A stretch of 64,000 nucleotides of DNA from Peptoclostridium acidaminophilum DSM 3953 (GCF_000597865.1 NZ_CP007452.1:1619183-1683182), one strand, 5' to 3'; counted from the first letter of the stretch, positions 36,812 through 46,236 are shown. Notes: a model not told the origin generated them from the sequence alone. Made by a program: numbers and translations.

Positions 36812-37120
36812 CTAAGCAATGTCATCATCTTTGATCTGAGCCTCTATGAAACTGTCAATAAGCGTTTCAACGCTCATGTTATGTGAGCGGCAAAAGTCTC
36901 TAAGACATTGGGCTTTTTCAGATTCAATCCTTATCTTGATCTGCTTTTTAGGCTCGATGGTTTTAATTTTTTCCAATAAGAGTATCGGCTTATTGGCAAG
37001 CACATAATTGATGTAATCCACTATTTCATGCTTGGGCTTTCTTGATTTCTGCCTGCACAGAGTTTTGAATTTTCTCAGACTTTCCTGGTCTATTTCTATA
37101 AGCAATTCTTCTTTTTTCAT
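36812..37120 (-). CDS. Tandem ribbon-helix-helix-like protein, 102 aa
   Basis: An unrecognised small protein that seems to be an internal duplication. Each half begins with an alternating strand followed by two helices: KKEELLIEIDQESLRKF with KHEIVDYINYVLA, and KKQIKIRIESEKAQCL with SVETLIDSFIEAQI. This is the ribbon-helix-helix pattern, in which two strands pair to contact DNA; two copies in one chain would make a pseudo-dimer. The start is ATG 37120, preceded by GGGGG 5 bases away; eight further codons upstream lack a site. It follows the AmmeMemo gene on the minus strand. DNA binding is inference. Confidence 0.6.
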   Translation of the reverse strand: MKKEELLIEIDQESLRKFKTLCRQKSRKPKHEIVDYINYVLANKPILLLEKIKTIEPKKQIKIRIESEKAQCLRDFCRSHNMSVETLIDSFIEAQIKDDDIA

Positions 37121-37181
37121 GGAATCCCCCGCATATAACTGCAATAATCTCTAGTCTTTTATCTGAAATAATTGCACCTTA

Positions 37182-38624
37182 TTATTTAACCTCATGTCTT
37201 TCGACTTCGAATCTATACAGCTTGCATTCTTCGGTTTCATCTATGTCGGCTTTTTTCTTGACTATATCAAGCTGCTTTTCAATAGAATCAACACCGTCCA
37301 GATTTGGAAGAAGTAGGGCCCTCTTATGTTCAGATTCCACTACAACGCCATATCTGTAAACATCGAGTTCATCTTCAGAATCGACTTTCTCAAGATTACC
37401 TAAAACATCCACCTTGATCTCTATCTCATTTACTTCATCGTTCCCAAGAGGTGCGAACCTTGGATCCTTAGAAGCTGCGCTTATTGCGTTTGATATTATC
37501 TCCTCCGCGATGTTTTCCCTGACAGGGCTTATGGTGCCTATGCAGCCTCTCAGGCAGCCGTCCTTGTGTATTGATACGAAAACTCCGGCCTTTCTTTCTT
37601 CCAGGCCATCAACCAGGTCGCTTCGCCCCTGGAAAACCGAATTTTTTACCTCGTGCCAGCTGAGCCGCTCGCCTTCCTCAGCCCATTTTTCTATAGCCTC
37701 CCGAGCCGTCTTGATGTATGCGTCTTCACTTTCCTTCATAATCCTGTAGTGGTCTAGATTCTTTTTTTTTAATTCTTCCAATAAGCTTTCTGTCTTGCCC
37801 GCCTTGACCTCTATGAAGGCCGTCATGTAGCCTACCCCGAAAGGCCCCTCGTATGAATACACATGGGGCTTTGTCGCGACCGAGTCGACACTGCCAAGAG
37901 CCATAACAATAGACCTTAAGCCGCACTCTCCCGCTGGTTCAGATATCTTTGTTGGCATTCTGACTACAGACTCATATTCGCCTTTTTCTATTGCTTCAAC
38001 GAGGGTTTTGTCGAACACTGGACCCATTGGGTTGTATGAATATGGTCCGTCATCCTTTAACCTGTGTGAGAGGTCTCCGCTTGCAACTATTACAGTATTC
38101 CTTCCGGTCTCTTCAACTGCATCCCTTAGCGCCATCCCTGCCCTGTACATCTCCATAAGGTCCAGCATTCCGATTGTTATGTGGACTATTTTATAACTGC
38201 TAAAGCTTTTGTCGATATAATACATAGGGACTAAGCAACCGTGGTCAAGCTCCACCCTGACACCGTACATATGAGCCCTGTTTTCATTCAGAAATATGCT
38301 TGGAATTCCGTTTTCGTTGAAGCTTTTACGTATAGATTCCTTTAGCTGAATGTCCACTTCCTTTTCATATTCCATGTCGGGCCTCATAAACTGGCCAAGA
38401 TCACCTGCAATCCTTTCTTCATCCAGCACGCAAAGACCATCCGAAAATGCGTTTCCGTGAGGTGTTATGAATATGATTGTCTCAGGCTTTATCTTGGCAA
38501 TTTCATCTGCGAGCCTGCTCATTCCTTCAATCGTATTTATTGCGCCATGCTCCTCGCCCCTGCCTATCTCGGGTATTATTATGGGCGGGTGGGGCGACAT
38601 TGCAATCCCTTTTATGAATGTCAT
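37182..38624 (-). CDS. AmmeMemoRadiSam system fusion protein: MEMO1-like (AmrB) plus AMMECR1 (AmrA)
   Basis: A 480-residue two-domain protein. Residues about 1-260 are a MEMO1/LigB-like dioxygenase-fold domain (SPHPPIIIPEIG, FITPHGNAF, VIVASGDLSHRLKDDGP, EYGP-like SYEGPFGVGY). After a short linker, residues about 290-480 form an AMMECR1 domain with the hallmark GCLRGCIGTI. Together with the radical SAM gene immediately upstream these are the three parts of the AmmeMemoRadiSam system, conserved but without established function. The start is ATG 38624, after AAGGAG that overlaps the radical SAM stop codon; the frame is open 13 codons further upstream. Confidence 0.93.
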   Translation of the reverse strand: MTFIKGIAMSPHPPIIIPEIGRGEEHGAINTIEGMSRLADEIAKIKPETIIFITPHGNAFSDGLCVLDEERIAGDLGQFMRPDMEYEKEVDIQLKESIRKSFNENGIPSIFLNENRAHMYGVRVELDHGCLVPMYYIDKSFSSYKIVHITIGMLDLMEMYRAGMALRDAVEETGRNTVIVASGDLSHRLKDDGPYSYNPMGPVFDKTLVEAIEKGEYESVVRMPTKISEPAGECGLRSIVMALGSVDSVATKPHVYSYEGPFGVGYMTAFIEVKAGKTESLLEELKKKNLDHYRIMKESEDAYIKTAREAIEKWAEEGERLSWHEVKNSVFQGRSDLVDGLEERKAGVFVSIHKDGCLRGCIGTISPVRENIAEEIISNAISAASKDPRFAPLGNDEVNEIEIKVDVLGNLEKVDSEDELDVYRYGVVVESEHKRALLLPNLDGVDSIEKQLDIVKKKADIDETEECKLYRFEVERHEVK

Positions 38625-38637
38625 AGCTCTGCTCCTT

Positions 38638-39486
38638 TTAAAATATGTTTCCCAAATGGACATTGTTCAAATATTTCTTTGCCTTCTCGTGCATTCTTCT
38701 CATGAAATCCACGTCAGTCGGAGGCTCATGATATTTATAGGCGGGAAAATATCTCGAAAGATGAAGTGGTATATCTTTATCTATACCCGCAAGCCATTCG
38801 AATATTTGAGTCAATTCTTCTTCTGTATCGTTCATTCCTGTGACAATTAGAGTTGTCACCTCAACATGACTTTTGCTGTTTGCAAGCTTTATTGTTTCTA
38901 AAACGGGTGCAAGCCTTCCGCCGCACATTCTTCTATAGGTGTCGTCACTAAAGGTTTTGAGGTCTATATTGAAAGCATCCATATAGTCCAGCAGCTCCTC
39001 CAGCGGCTCCCTTTCTATGAAACCGTTGGTGACCATTATGTTTTTAAGGCCCTTGCCGTGGGCAAGCTTGGCGGTTTCAAGCATGAACTCGTAAAAAACA
39101 GTGGGCTCGTTGTATGTGTAAGCTATTGAAGGAAAGCCCTCTCTGATTGCCATGTCCACAATATCCTCGGGAGTCCGCTCAAGCAGAAAGCTTGGCTGCT
39201 CCTGGGCTATCTCGTAGTTCTGGCAGAACTTGCACGAGAAGTTGCAGCCGTAGCTTCCCAGGGACAGGGTCCTTGTTCCGGGCATGAAATGATAGAGAGG
39301 TTTTTTCTCGACCGGATCGTCGTGTACGGCTGTAAGCTTGCCATAGTTAAGGGAATACAGCTTTCCCCCCATGTTTTTCCTGACCCTGCATATGCCGGTC
39401 TTTCCTTCAAGTATCCTGCAGTGGTGGGCGCAGAGCTGACATTCTATATGGTCATCCAATACGTTGTAGTACATAGCTTCCTTCAT
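38638..39486 (-). CDS. AmmeMemoRadiSam system radical SAM enzyme (AmrS), short form
   Basis: Radical SAM enzyme of the PflA-like group. 282 residues: an N-terminal cysteine region (CQLCAHHCRILEGKTGICRVR), then the [4Fe-4S]-SAM motif CNFSCKFCQN. A TYNEPTVFYEFM and an NIDLKTF segment follow, ending in HLSRYFPAYKY. The protein ends at NNVHLGNIF with a TAA stop, whereas many homologues carry a further C-terminal cysteine-rich tail. The reading frame is clean and the stop overlaps the ribosome binding site of the next gene, so the short form is real rather than truncated by error. Substrate unknown. Confidence 0.92.
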   Translation of the reverse strand: MKEAMYYNVLDDHIECQLCAHHCRILEGKTGICRVRKNMGGKLYSLNYGKLTAVHDDPVEKKPLYHFMPGTRTLSLGSYGCNFSCKFCQNYEIAQEQPSFLLERTPEDIVDMAIREGFPSIAYTYNEPTVFYEFMLETAKLAHGKGLKNIMVTNGFIEREPLEELLDYMDAFNIDLKTFSDDTYRRMCGGRLAPVLETIKLANSKSHVEVTTLIVTGMNDTEEELTQIFEWLAGIDKDIPLHLSRYFPAYKYHEPPTDVDFMRRMHEKAKKYLNNVHLGNIF

Positions 39487-39730
39487 AATTCAGAGGACCC
39501 CTTTCTTAAATTAAAATTAAAAACATTTTAACGAAATCGTTTCACAAAGCCTAACGGGGGTATTTAATCAATAGCCTCAACTTTTATTTGTCCTATATGA
39601 TATATATCCATAACTGTGCTAAACACGCATATAGACAACTAAATTCATCATTTTCATGGCATTTATACCAACATAAAAGCATTAAAAATATAATCTGTTT
39701 TGCTTTTGCAAAGTAGGGGGGTAGGTAGTG

Positions 39731-40099
39731 ATGGATCCGCACTTATTGAGACACCATGCCAGGGTCAGGCATGAGGACAAATCCATGTGCTGGAGATACT
39801 ATGACGAAAAAGAGCTCATAGAGCTTGAAAATCCGCTTGAGCTTTATATAGTAGATATATCGGCAGGCGGCGTAGGCGTCAAATCATTCAGCAGCATATC
39901 GAAAGGGAACATTTTGATTTTCGATCTTCCTTTCGGCCTAAGTACATACAAGGTGATGGGCAAAGTCATGTGGGTAGACAAAAGAGAAAACTGCTACAGG
40001 GGCGGACTTGAATTTGTAAGCCTGCCGTTCAGCCTGAAGGAGTCCCTTATTGAGCTTTCTAAGCTCGGGGAAGAAGCGCCGCTTGTTGAAAGCTATTAA
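39731..40099 (+). CDS. PilZ domain protein, probable c-di-GMP receptor
   Basis: A 122-residue single-domain PilZ protein. Both c-di-GMP contact motifs are present: RxxxR as RHHAR (residues 7-11) and DxSxxG as DISAGG (about 42-47), followed by the beta-barrel core (LIFDLPFGLSTYKVMGKVMW). ATG 39731 follows a GGGGGG tract; a GTG one codon earlier is possible. It is monocistronic, flanked by a promoter-size gap and a strong terminator, and points toward the converging Tad operon. Control of pili by c-di-GMP is a reasonable inference. Confidence 0.88.
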   Translation: MDPHLLRHHARVRHEDKSMCWRYYDEKELIELENPLELYIVDISAGGVGVKSFSSISKGNILIFDLPFGLSTYKVMGKVMWVDKRENCYRGGLEFVSLPFSLKESLIELSKLGEEAPLVESY

Positions 40100-40104
40100 A
40101 GCAA

Positions 40105-40157
40105 AAAGGATGTCTAATTTCTTACGGTACCAGTAAGGCACTAAGAATTAGACATCT
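40105..40157. terminator. Strong bidirectional terminator between pilZ and the Tad operon
   Basis: Long nearly perfect stem (AGGATGTCTAATTTCTTA with TAAGAATTAGACATCTTT), loop about 17 bases, T run on the plus side and A run on the opposite side. Confidence 0.85.
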
Positions 40158-40217
40158 TTTTTATTTGCATAAAAAAAAGGCAGAAACGACATCATATCTC
40201 CGCATCCGCCTATCATC

Positions 40218-40565
40218 CTATTCATCTATTAGCTTTAGCATATCGCCTACATTTAAGCCCTTCATAGGCGAAAATCTCGAATCAGCCTCTATAACGCTGT
40301 ATGCTCCCTTTACAGGCATTACAGTATTTCCAGGCCTTAACTCCTTGACAATTTTGAGTACGCGCATATCCTTGTCGACAAAAGCGGCATCTATGGCGAA
40401 TTTCATGAAAAATGTGTGTATGCTGCTGCATGGGGTTATTACAAGGCATTCCCCCTCAGGAAGACCTTTAATCCCCATAAGACCACGAAATCTTTTGAAG
40501 AATGAATTTGCAAGTCTCGCTCTGCTGAACAATATGAGTTCCTCACCTGCTACTTTTATTTTCAT
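40218..40565 (-). CDS. DUF192 family protein
   Basis: A 115-residue DUF192 protein, a compact beta-barrel family of unknown function. The signature is clear: ARLANSFFKRFRGLMG, then CLVITPCSSIHTFFMKFAIDAAFVD, and VIEADSRFSPMKGLNVGD. Unlike many members it has no signal peptide. It is the last gene of the Tad operon, starting 9 bp after the tadC stop with an AAGGTGAG site, so it is co-transcribed. Presence of DUF192 proteins at the end of Tad loci suggests a role in that system, but nothing in the sequence proves it. Confidence 0.85.
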   Translation of the reverse strand: MKIKVAGEELILFSRARLANSFFKRFRGLMGIKGLPEGECLVITPCSSIHTFFMKFAIDAAFVDKDMRVLKIVKELRPGNTVMPVKGAYSVIEADSRFSPMKGLNVGDMLKLIDE

Positions 40566-40574
40566 CTTCTCACC

Positions 40575-41492
40575 TTAAAACAGCGAATTCTTTATCTGTA
40601 TTAGAGCCGGCCCTAGTATGACTACGAAAAGGCCAGGGAAAACAAATAAAACAAGAGGAATAATCATTTTTACAGGTGCCTTTACTGCGAGCTCCTCAGC
40701 TCTTTGCCTTCTCTTTGTCCTTATCTGCTCCGCCTGTATTCTAAGCACTCTTCCTATGCTGACTCCGAGCTGCTCGGCCTGTATTATTGAGGATATGAAC
40801 ACTCTCACGTCGTCCGCATCACACCTTTGGGCCATGTTCTTAAGCGCGTCCCTTCTTGTCTTGCCTAACTGAACCTCAGAAATTACTTTTTCGAACTCCT
40901 TTGCGATGTCATTCTTGCTCTTTTCTACGAGCTTGACAACAGCGCTGTCAAATGAAAGTCCCGACTCCACGCTTACAGTAAGAATGTCAAGAGCGTCAGG
41001 AAGCTGTCTTGTAAGGACCTTGCCCCTGTTCCTAATATAGTAATCCAACAGCATGTTTGGCAGCAGCCATGCGGCCGCAAAGGAGCATATAACAAGCAGC
41101 ACTTTCATGGCAATTGCATAGTCGCTGTTAACCATAAGGAAAACTGTCGAGATAGGAATTATAACAGCAAAAATTATTCTAATTACAATCCAACCTGTGG
41201 CTCCGATGCCATAGGGCTCTCCGGCTCTCTCAGCCTTGAGCTCAAGCTGCTCGAATATTCCTTTAGGAGTCTTCTTTGAAACCTCGTTTTTAAGCTTCTT
41301 TTGAAAGGGAACAAACAGCCTTTCCTTAAATGGAAGCTGTCTTACATCAGCCACATTGTCTTCTTCACCATAAAGCTGTTCCACGACTCCCAGTCTTCTT
41401 TTTATACTAATAGAAGGGGCAAGCGCAGCATTTATAGCTACATACAAAAAAAACGATATTCCCAAGCTTGTCACTACAAAAGTCCAATCCAT
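40575..41492 (-). CDS. tadC: Tad pilus membrane platform protein TadC
   Basis: GspF-domain inner-membrane protein of the Tad/Flp pilus. 305 residues with membrane helices at about 5-22, 105-150 and 275-300. The T2SSF domain contains LPDALDILTVSVESGLSFDSAVVKL and the QAEQLGVSIGRVLRIQAEQIRTKRRQRAEE segment typical of TadC. An AAGGAGGG site precedes ATG 41492. It follows tadB by 12 bp; TadB and TadC together form the platform. Confidence 0.93.
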   Translation of the reverse strand: MDWTFVVTSLGISFFLYVAINAALAPSISIKRRLGVVEQLYGEEDNVADVRQLPFKERLFVPFQKKLKNEVSKKTPKGIFEQLELKAERAGEPYGIGATGWIVIRIIFAVIIPISTVFLMVNSDYAIAMKVLLVICSFAAAWLLPNMLLDYYIRNRGKVLTRQLPDALDILTVSVESGLSFDSAVVKLVEKSKNDIAKEFEKVISEVQLGKTRRDALKNMAQRCDADDVRVFISSIIQAEQLGVSIGRVLRIQAEQIRTKRRQRAEELAVKAPVKMIIPLVLFVFPGLFVVILGPALIQIKNSLF

Positions 41493-41504
41493 ATGCCACC
41501 CTCC

Positions 41505-42485
41505 TTAATACTTGACGTCAGTTATCCGCTTAATAATCACAAAACCAACGATTTGTCCCATTAGAGCCATACCTATCAGATACTGTCCCAATCTGTCGCT
41601 TATTAGAGTTTTCATATGATCTGGATTTATAAAGCTTATGATGACAGCAAATCCAAAGGGCAGCAGAGCAATTATAAGCCCGGAAAGCCTTGCCTGACTC
41701 GTTAGAACCTTCACCTCTCCCTTCAGCTTGATCCTGTCACGGATTGTAGAGGATATGTTGTCGAGTATCTCAGCCAGATTGCCTCCTATCTGCCTATGGA
41801 TAAGGACAGAGGTTACCATCAGGTCCAGGTCTTCCGTATATGATCTTTTCAACATATTATTAAGAGCCGTCTCCATACCTCCACCGACCTGAATCTCCTT
41901 TATAACCTTTCCAAATTCAGTTGAAATAGGCTTTGGCATCTCCCTTCCCACTGTATCCATGGCTTGAAGAAAGCTGTAGCCAGCCCTTAGTGTTCCCGCC
42001 ATCATTGTAAGGGCGTCTCCAAGCTGTTTGTCCAGGTTCTCGATTTTTTTCCCTCGTTTAACTCTTATCAAAAGTACTATGGCTGCTGCAACAAGTACTC
42101 CGGTCATCGCTCCCATAAGGATGCTTGATGTGGCTGCATAACCGAAATATGTTGCTAACAAAACAAGAAAACCCGAACCTGCTACAAATTCTTCCACAGT
42201 AAGCAAAATGTCCGCACTATCAAGTTTTCTGTCCAGAGCGTCTCTTTGATTACTCAAATATCCTATCTTTTCAGCACTCTTCTCGAATTTTTTCAAATAA
42301 TCTTTAACTCCCGATATGGAAAACGATGGTTTTTCGGGATTATTTTTATCAAAATTCTCATAATTGCCTTTTTGAAGATATTTGCCAAGCCGCTTTATGG
42401 GCTTTTTATAACCTGATGCATCTATCAACATTGTGACCAGGAGAACTGTTGATATGAAAACATATAGCAATATAAAATATAACAT
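41505..42485 (-). CDS. tadB: Tad pilus membrane platform protein TadB
   Basis: Partner of TadC, a GspF-domain membrane protein of about 326 residues. Helices are near the N-terminus (LYFILLYVFISTVLLVTML), at 110-150 and at the C-terminus. The signature includes LGDALTMMAGTLRAGYSFLQAMDTV and HRQIGGNLAEILDNISSTIRDR. ATG 42485 follows GGGGGG; a TTG six codons earlier is less likely. It begins 22 bp after tadA and precedes tadC. Confidence 0.93.
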   Translation of the reverse strand: MLYFILLYVFISTVLLVTMLIDASGYKKPIKRLGKYLQKGNYENFDKNNPEKPSFSISGVKDYLKKFEKSAEKIGYLSNQRDALDRKLDSADILLTVEEFVAGSGFLVLLATYFGYAATSSILMGAMTGVLVAAAIVLLIRVKRGKKIENLDKQLGDALTMMAGTLRAGYSFLQAMDTVGREMPKPISTEFGKVIKEIQVGGGMETALNNMLKRSYTEDLDLMVTSVLIHRQIGGNLAEILDNISSTIRDRIKLKGEVKVLTSQARLSGLIIALLPFGFAVIISFINPDHMKTLISDRLGQYLIGMALMGQIVGFVIIKRITDVKY

Positions 42486-42507
42486 ACTCTCGCCCCCCGC
42501 CAACTGA

Positions 42508-43833
42508 TTATCTGAAAATATCCTCGTTTATCTTGATGTTGGCTTCCTTTATTTTATCGAGAATCTTAGGTTTTATTCCTGTGCTTACAAGCTCGCCTCT
42601 TATCCGTCCTCTCGAATCCCTGCCTTCGTTTTTAAACTTGAATATCTCCTGAAGCGTTATAACCTCGTTCTCCATGCCCTGTATCTCCATTATGCTTACT
42701 ATCTTCCTGCTTCCATCCCTTAGCCTGGCTTGATGAACAATGATGTCAATAGCTGAGGCTATCTGCTCTCTTACAGCTTTTAGAGGCAGGTCCATTCCCG
42801 CCATGAGCACCATCGTCTCGAGCCTGGCCAGCATGTCCCGCGGGGAGTTAGCGTGGCCTGTAGTTATGGAACCGTCGTGGCCTGTATTCATAGCCTGAAG
42901 CATGTCCAGGGCCTCCCCGGAACGAACCTCGCCGACTACTATCCTGTCCGGTCTCATCCTCAGGGCGTTCCTTACAAGGTCCCTTATTACAATGGCGCCC
43001 TTGCCTTCTATGTTGGGAGGCCTTGACTCGAGTCTGACAACGTGCTCCTGGTGAAGTTGGAGCTCCGCGGCGTCCTCTATGGTGACAATCCTCTCGTCCG
43101 GCGGTATGAATGAGGAGACTACGTTGAGGGTGGTTGTTTTTCCGCTTCCGGTTCCTCCCGATATAAACATGTTGAGCCTGCTTTCCACGCAAACTCTCAA
43201 GAATTCAGCTATTTGGGGACTCATTGTTCCAAAGCCTATAAGGTCCGTAGCCGTAAAGGGGTCCTCGGCGAATTTTCTTATTGTAAGGACTGGACCGTTC
43301 AGGGCCAGGGGAGGGATTATGGCATTTATCCTCGAACCGTCAGGAAGCCTTGCATCCACCATTGGAGAAGATTCGTCGACTCTCCTTCCAAGGGGAGTCA
43401 CTATCTTTTCGATGACGTGCATAAGCTGTGCGTCATTTCTGAACTTGGCCTTTGTTTTTTCGATTCTTCCCTCTATTTCCACATAAACGAAGTTCGCACC
43501 ATTCACCATGACTTCAGTGACTGCGGGGTCGTTTATAAGGTCCGTAATGGGACCGTAGCCCACTATCTCGTTCATGGTTTTAGTTATTATTACTTCCTTC
43601 TCGCTTTTATTGAGGAATACATTGTCTTCCTCAATAATTTCGTCAAGTATCAAGATGATCTTTTCCCGAAGCTCGCTGTCGTTGAGCTTCCTTTTCTCAG
43701 TCGACTTTATAAGCTTGCCTTGAATCTTGTCTATTATCTGATAAGTCTCTTCCGAGACCTCCAGCTCATCATCTTCCTTATCTATTTCAGCCTCATAAGC
43801 CTTTCCCTTATTAAGTCTGTCCATAAGACCCAT
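42508..43833 (-). CDS. tadA: Tad pilus ATPase TadA (CpaF)
   Basis: Secretion ATPase powering Flp pilus assembly. 441 residues: an N-terminal helical domain, then the GspE-like core with [17 protein letters not shown], Walker [16 protein letters not shown], Asp box [11 protein letters not shown], Walker [27 protein letters not shown] and the His-box [18 protein letters not shown] precedes ATG 43833. It lies between tadZ and tadB in canonical order. Full-length. Confidence 0.96.
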   Translation of the reverse strand: MGLMDRLNKGKAYEAEIDKEDDELEVSEETYQIIDKIQGKLIKSTEKRKLNDSELREKIILILDEIIEEDNVFLNKSEKEVIITKTMNEIVGYGPITDLINDPAVTEVMVNGANFVYVEIEGRIEKTKAKFRNDAQLMHVIEKIVTPLGRRVDESSPMVDARLPDGSRINAIIPPLALNGPVLTIRKFAEDPFTATDLIGFGTMSPQIAEFLRVCVESRLNMFISGGTGSGKTTTLNVVSSFIPPDERIVTIEDAAELQLHQEHVVRLESRPPNIEGKGAIVIRDLVRNALRMRPDRIVVGEVRSGEALDMLQAMNTGHDGSITTGHANSPRDMLARLETMVLMAGMDLPLKAVREQIASAIDIIVHQARLRDGSRKIVSIMEIQGMENEVITLQEIFKFKNEGRDSRGRIRGELVSTGIKPKILDKIKEANIKINEDIFR

Positions 43834-43866
43834 AAAGCCTCACCTCCAAAATAAATTTCTTGAAAA

Positions 43867-45054
43867 TTACTTGCCTTGTATTATAAAATCCGAGATTTCT
43901 GATATCTTTTTCGCTATCGGCTTCCTTGAATTATTGAGCATGAAAGGGGCCCCGGTGTTTATGGACGATATGGCGATTGCGTCGTCCATAGGTATCACAT
44001 TGAGAATACTTTTCTTGGCTGTCTTCTCAAGGTCTTTTATGCTTATGCCGTGTTTTTTGCTGTATCTGTTGAGTATGAGATTGACCTTGTTGTCCTCGTA
44101 ATTCAGCTTTTTCATGATGTCAAGCCCCACCCTTGAGCTCTTAACAGAAGGCAGATCAAGCGTAGTAACGAACAGGATGTGATTTGACATGTCAAGGGCT
44201 GTCAAATTGACTTCCTTGAAGGAAGGGCCCGTGTCTATGACAATGTAGTCGTAGCTTCTGGCCAGAATATAGATTATCTTCTCCAAGCTGTTGCTTGTGA
44301 CGTATTCGGCCTGTTCAGGGCTTATAGGCGCAGGAAGCACGCTGAGACCCGAGCTGTGATGTACCAGATACTCCTGAAGCGTATCCTTGTCTATTCCATT
44401 CATGTCCTTTACCATGTCCACTATCGTTCTTTTCGGATAAAGGTCGAGCATAAGGGCTATGTCACCAGACATTAGGTCAAGATCTACTAGCGCCACCTTT
44501 TTCTTTGTCTTGTCGGCTATGGAAACCGCAAGGTTTATCGCTATAAGGCTCTTGCCCACCCCGCCCTTAGTGCTGAAAAGAGTTATTATTTTGGACTCAG
44601 TAGGAAGTCTGAAATCATACGCTTCTTTTTCTTCGTTTTTTCCACCTGTTTCAGCTCTGAGCGCCTCTCTTCTGCTCTTGTCGAGCTCGTACAGGCTCTT
44701 GACAGTGTCTATAAGAGAGTTTACAGTAAAGGGCTTAACCAGGAAGTCCCTTGCTCCCGAAGCCATGGCCCTTTTTACATAGGTCTTGTTTTTTTCTGTA
44801 AACACCATAACAACAAGCACGTTAGGGTCGTTGTTTAGCAGGTGTCTTACAGCCTCCATTGCATCAAGGCCCTCTATTTCGGCATCGAGCAGGACAACAT
44901 CAGGCTTGATAATCTTTGACATTTCAACAACCCTGTCGCCTGTTTCCACCTTGCCTACTATTTCAATTCCGCCTTCACTTTTCAAAATATGATTAAAGCT
45001 TCCATCAGGTTCGTATGTGCTGTCAGCAATAAGCAGCTTAATAGTATCTCCCAT
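43867..45054 (-). CDS. tadZ: TadZ/CpaE: receiver-like domain plus MinD-type ATPase
   Basis: Localisation factor of the Tad system. 395 residues: the N-terminal response-regulator-like domain (about 1-125) keeps a phosphoacceptor-type Asp in VVLLDAEIEG and the GARDFLVKPF region. The ParA/MinD ATPase domain follows, with the deviant Walker A FSTKGGVGKSLIAINLA and VALVDLDLMSGD, and an IDTGPSF switch. ATG 45054 (MGDTIKLLIAD) follows GGGAGG with 7-base spacing; a GTG five codons upstream lies within that site. The intact receiver suggests phosphorylation could regulate it. Confidence 0.92.
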   Translation of the reverse strand: MGDTIKLLIADSTYEPDGSFNHILKSEGGIEIVGKVETGDRVVEMSKIIKPDVVLLDAEIEGLDAMEAVRHLLNNDPNVLVVMVFTEKNKTYVKRAMASGARDFLVKPFTVNSLIDTVKSLYELDKSRREALRAETGGKNEEKEAYDFRLPTESKIITLFSTKGGVGKSLIAINLAVSIADKTKKKVALVDLDLMSGDIALMLDLYPKRTIVDMVKDMNGIDKDTLQEYLVHHSSGLSVLPAPISPEQAEYVTSNSLEKIIYILARSYDYIVIDTGPSFKEVNLTALDMSNHILFVTTLDLPSVKSSRVGLDIMKKLNYEDNKVNLILNRYSKKHGISIKDLEKTAKKSILNVIPMDDAIAISSINTGAPFMLNNSRKPIAKKISEISDFIIQGK

Positions 45055-45078
45055 GTCAGGTCCTCCCACAAATTCAAA

Positions 45079-45789
45079 TTATCTATTGGTTATATCAGTT
45101 CTTGTTATACCGTTAGTTTCCTGTATATCCTTGTCGTCTGGATTTCTAAGAACAAGATGGACTTTCCCGTAGTCCTGGGCGAACACTATCTTTTCAGCAT
45201 CCCAAACGTTAACAGCAACTGTTATTCTTCGATTTCCTTCTGATCCTTCAGCAACTATGGGCTCTTTGCCGATAGTAAAATCCTTGTCTACAGCTAGCAC
45301 TATTACATTCTGAAGCATGTCCTTCGCCACGTCGTTGTAAGGATCTTTAGCTCCAAAATATGTAATCAAATCAACGTAATCGCCCGGCCTTATGAGGTCT
45401 GCCACCCCTGCAACTGAATCAACCTCTAGTGTTACTGCTCTTTGATTCTTTGGAATGTTATAAGAGAAGTAGCTTTTTTCCAGATTGCCCACTCTGTCCC
45501 GAATAAGCTGCTCCCCCTGCGCTATGTTGTCTATTGCGTATTTTCCAACTACCACGTCGCTTTCCGTATAGGCTCCTTTGGCTATAAGGTCATCCTTTAT
45601 CCCCTTCTTTTCCACCATCTCGGCAGTTATCTTTGTCTTTGCGGGAATATCAGCCGTTGCAACCCAAACCTTAGTGAATTTAGCTTCATCGTTTTCGGAT
45701 ACGATCTGGTCGATATACTTGTATACCGCGAATGTAGTTATAAGTCCAAGCAAAATAGAAAGCAGCACCATTTTTTTGTCAGTTTTCAT
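45079..45789 (-). CDS. cpaB: Flp pilus assembly protein CpaB/RcpC
   Basis: An extracytoplasmic protein with one N-terminal membrane helix (MVLLSILLGLITTFAVYKYI). An SAF domain follows at about 40-110, with the WVATADIPAKTKITAEMV motif, then a RcpC/CpaB domain with VTLEVDSVAGVADLIRPGDYVDLI. ATG 45789 (MKTDKKM) is chosen because GGGGGG lies 6 bases upstream; the ATG two codons earlier touches that site. It leads the tadZ-tadA-tadB-tadC run. Its role in Firmicutes, which lack an outer membrane secretin, is unclear. Confidence 0.9.
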   Translation of the reverse strand: MKTDKKMVLLSILLGLITTFAVYKYIDQIVSENDEAKFTKVWVATADIPAKTKITAEMVEKKGIKDDLIAKGAYTESDVVVGKYAIDNIAQGEQLIRDRVGNLEKSYFSYNIPKNQRAVTLEVDSVAGVADLIRPGDYVDLITYFGAKDPYNDVAKDMLQNVIVLAVDKDFTIGKEPIVAEGSEGNRRITVAVNVWDAEKIVFAQDYGKVHLVLRNPDDKDIQETNGITRTDITNR

Positions 45790-45858
45790 AGCCATCCCCC
45801 CGAGTGTATTGTTTTTATTGTTAAGTCAACTCACATCCCTTTTAAATAAGTCGTTCAA

Positions 45859-46236
45859 TTAGGTTTCACTCTTCATTACAGTTGTTATTACTATATTGAT
45901 GCTATCCCCCAATCCCAATTCCAACAAGTCTCCAACAGGTGTAATCATCTCATAGTCTTGGCTTGCCACCGCCGTTACGTTGCCACCGCCGGGTGTAATG
46001 ACTACTGTAACAGGTGGATATTTCGCTGCAATATCGGTCTGAATCCCACCGTAATCGGTGTCAACTGCCGCTCTTCTAGCCGCTTCTCTTGAAGCGTTCG
46101 TAACTACTATATACGATTTAAAAAGCCAGCCAAACTCGGCAATGCCAAGCATTATACCCAGCATGATCAACACCGAAAGAGCCAATTCAACCAATGCCTG
46201 TCCTTTTCTGTTTTTTACTCTTTTAAAAAATAACAT
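45859..46236 (-). CDS. TadE-like pseudopilin
   Basis: A minor pseudopilin of the Tad system with the leader NRKGQALVELALSVLIMLGIMLGIAEFGW, showing the G-Q-A-L-V-E signature of TadE proteins. The family motif FKSYIVVTNASREAARRAA follows, then a soluble C-terminal domain. 125 residues from ATG 46236, after a GGGGTGG site; upstream in-frame GTG codons lie inside the site. It heads the operon that continues with cpaB. A terminator hairpin lies between it and the Flp pilin genes. Confidence 0.88.
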   Translation of the reverse strand: MLFFKRVKNRKGQALVELALSVLIMLGIMLGIAEFGWLFKSYIVVTNASREAARRAAVDTDYGGIQTDIAAKYPPVTVVITPGGGNVTAVASQDYEMITPVGDLLELGLGDSINIVITTVMKSET

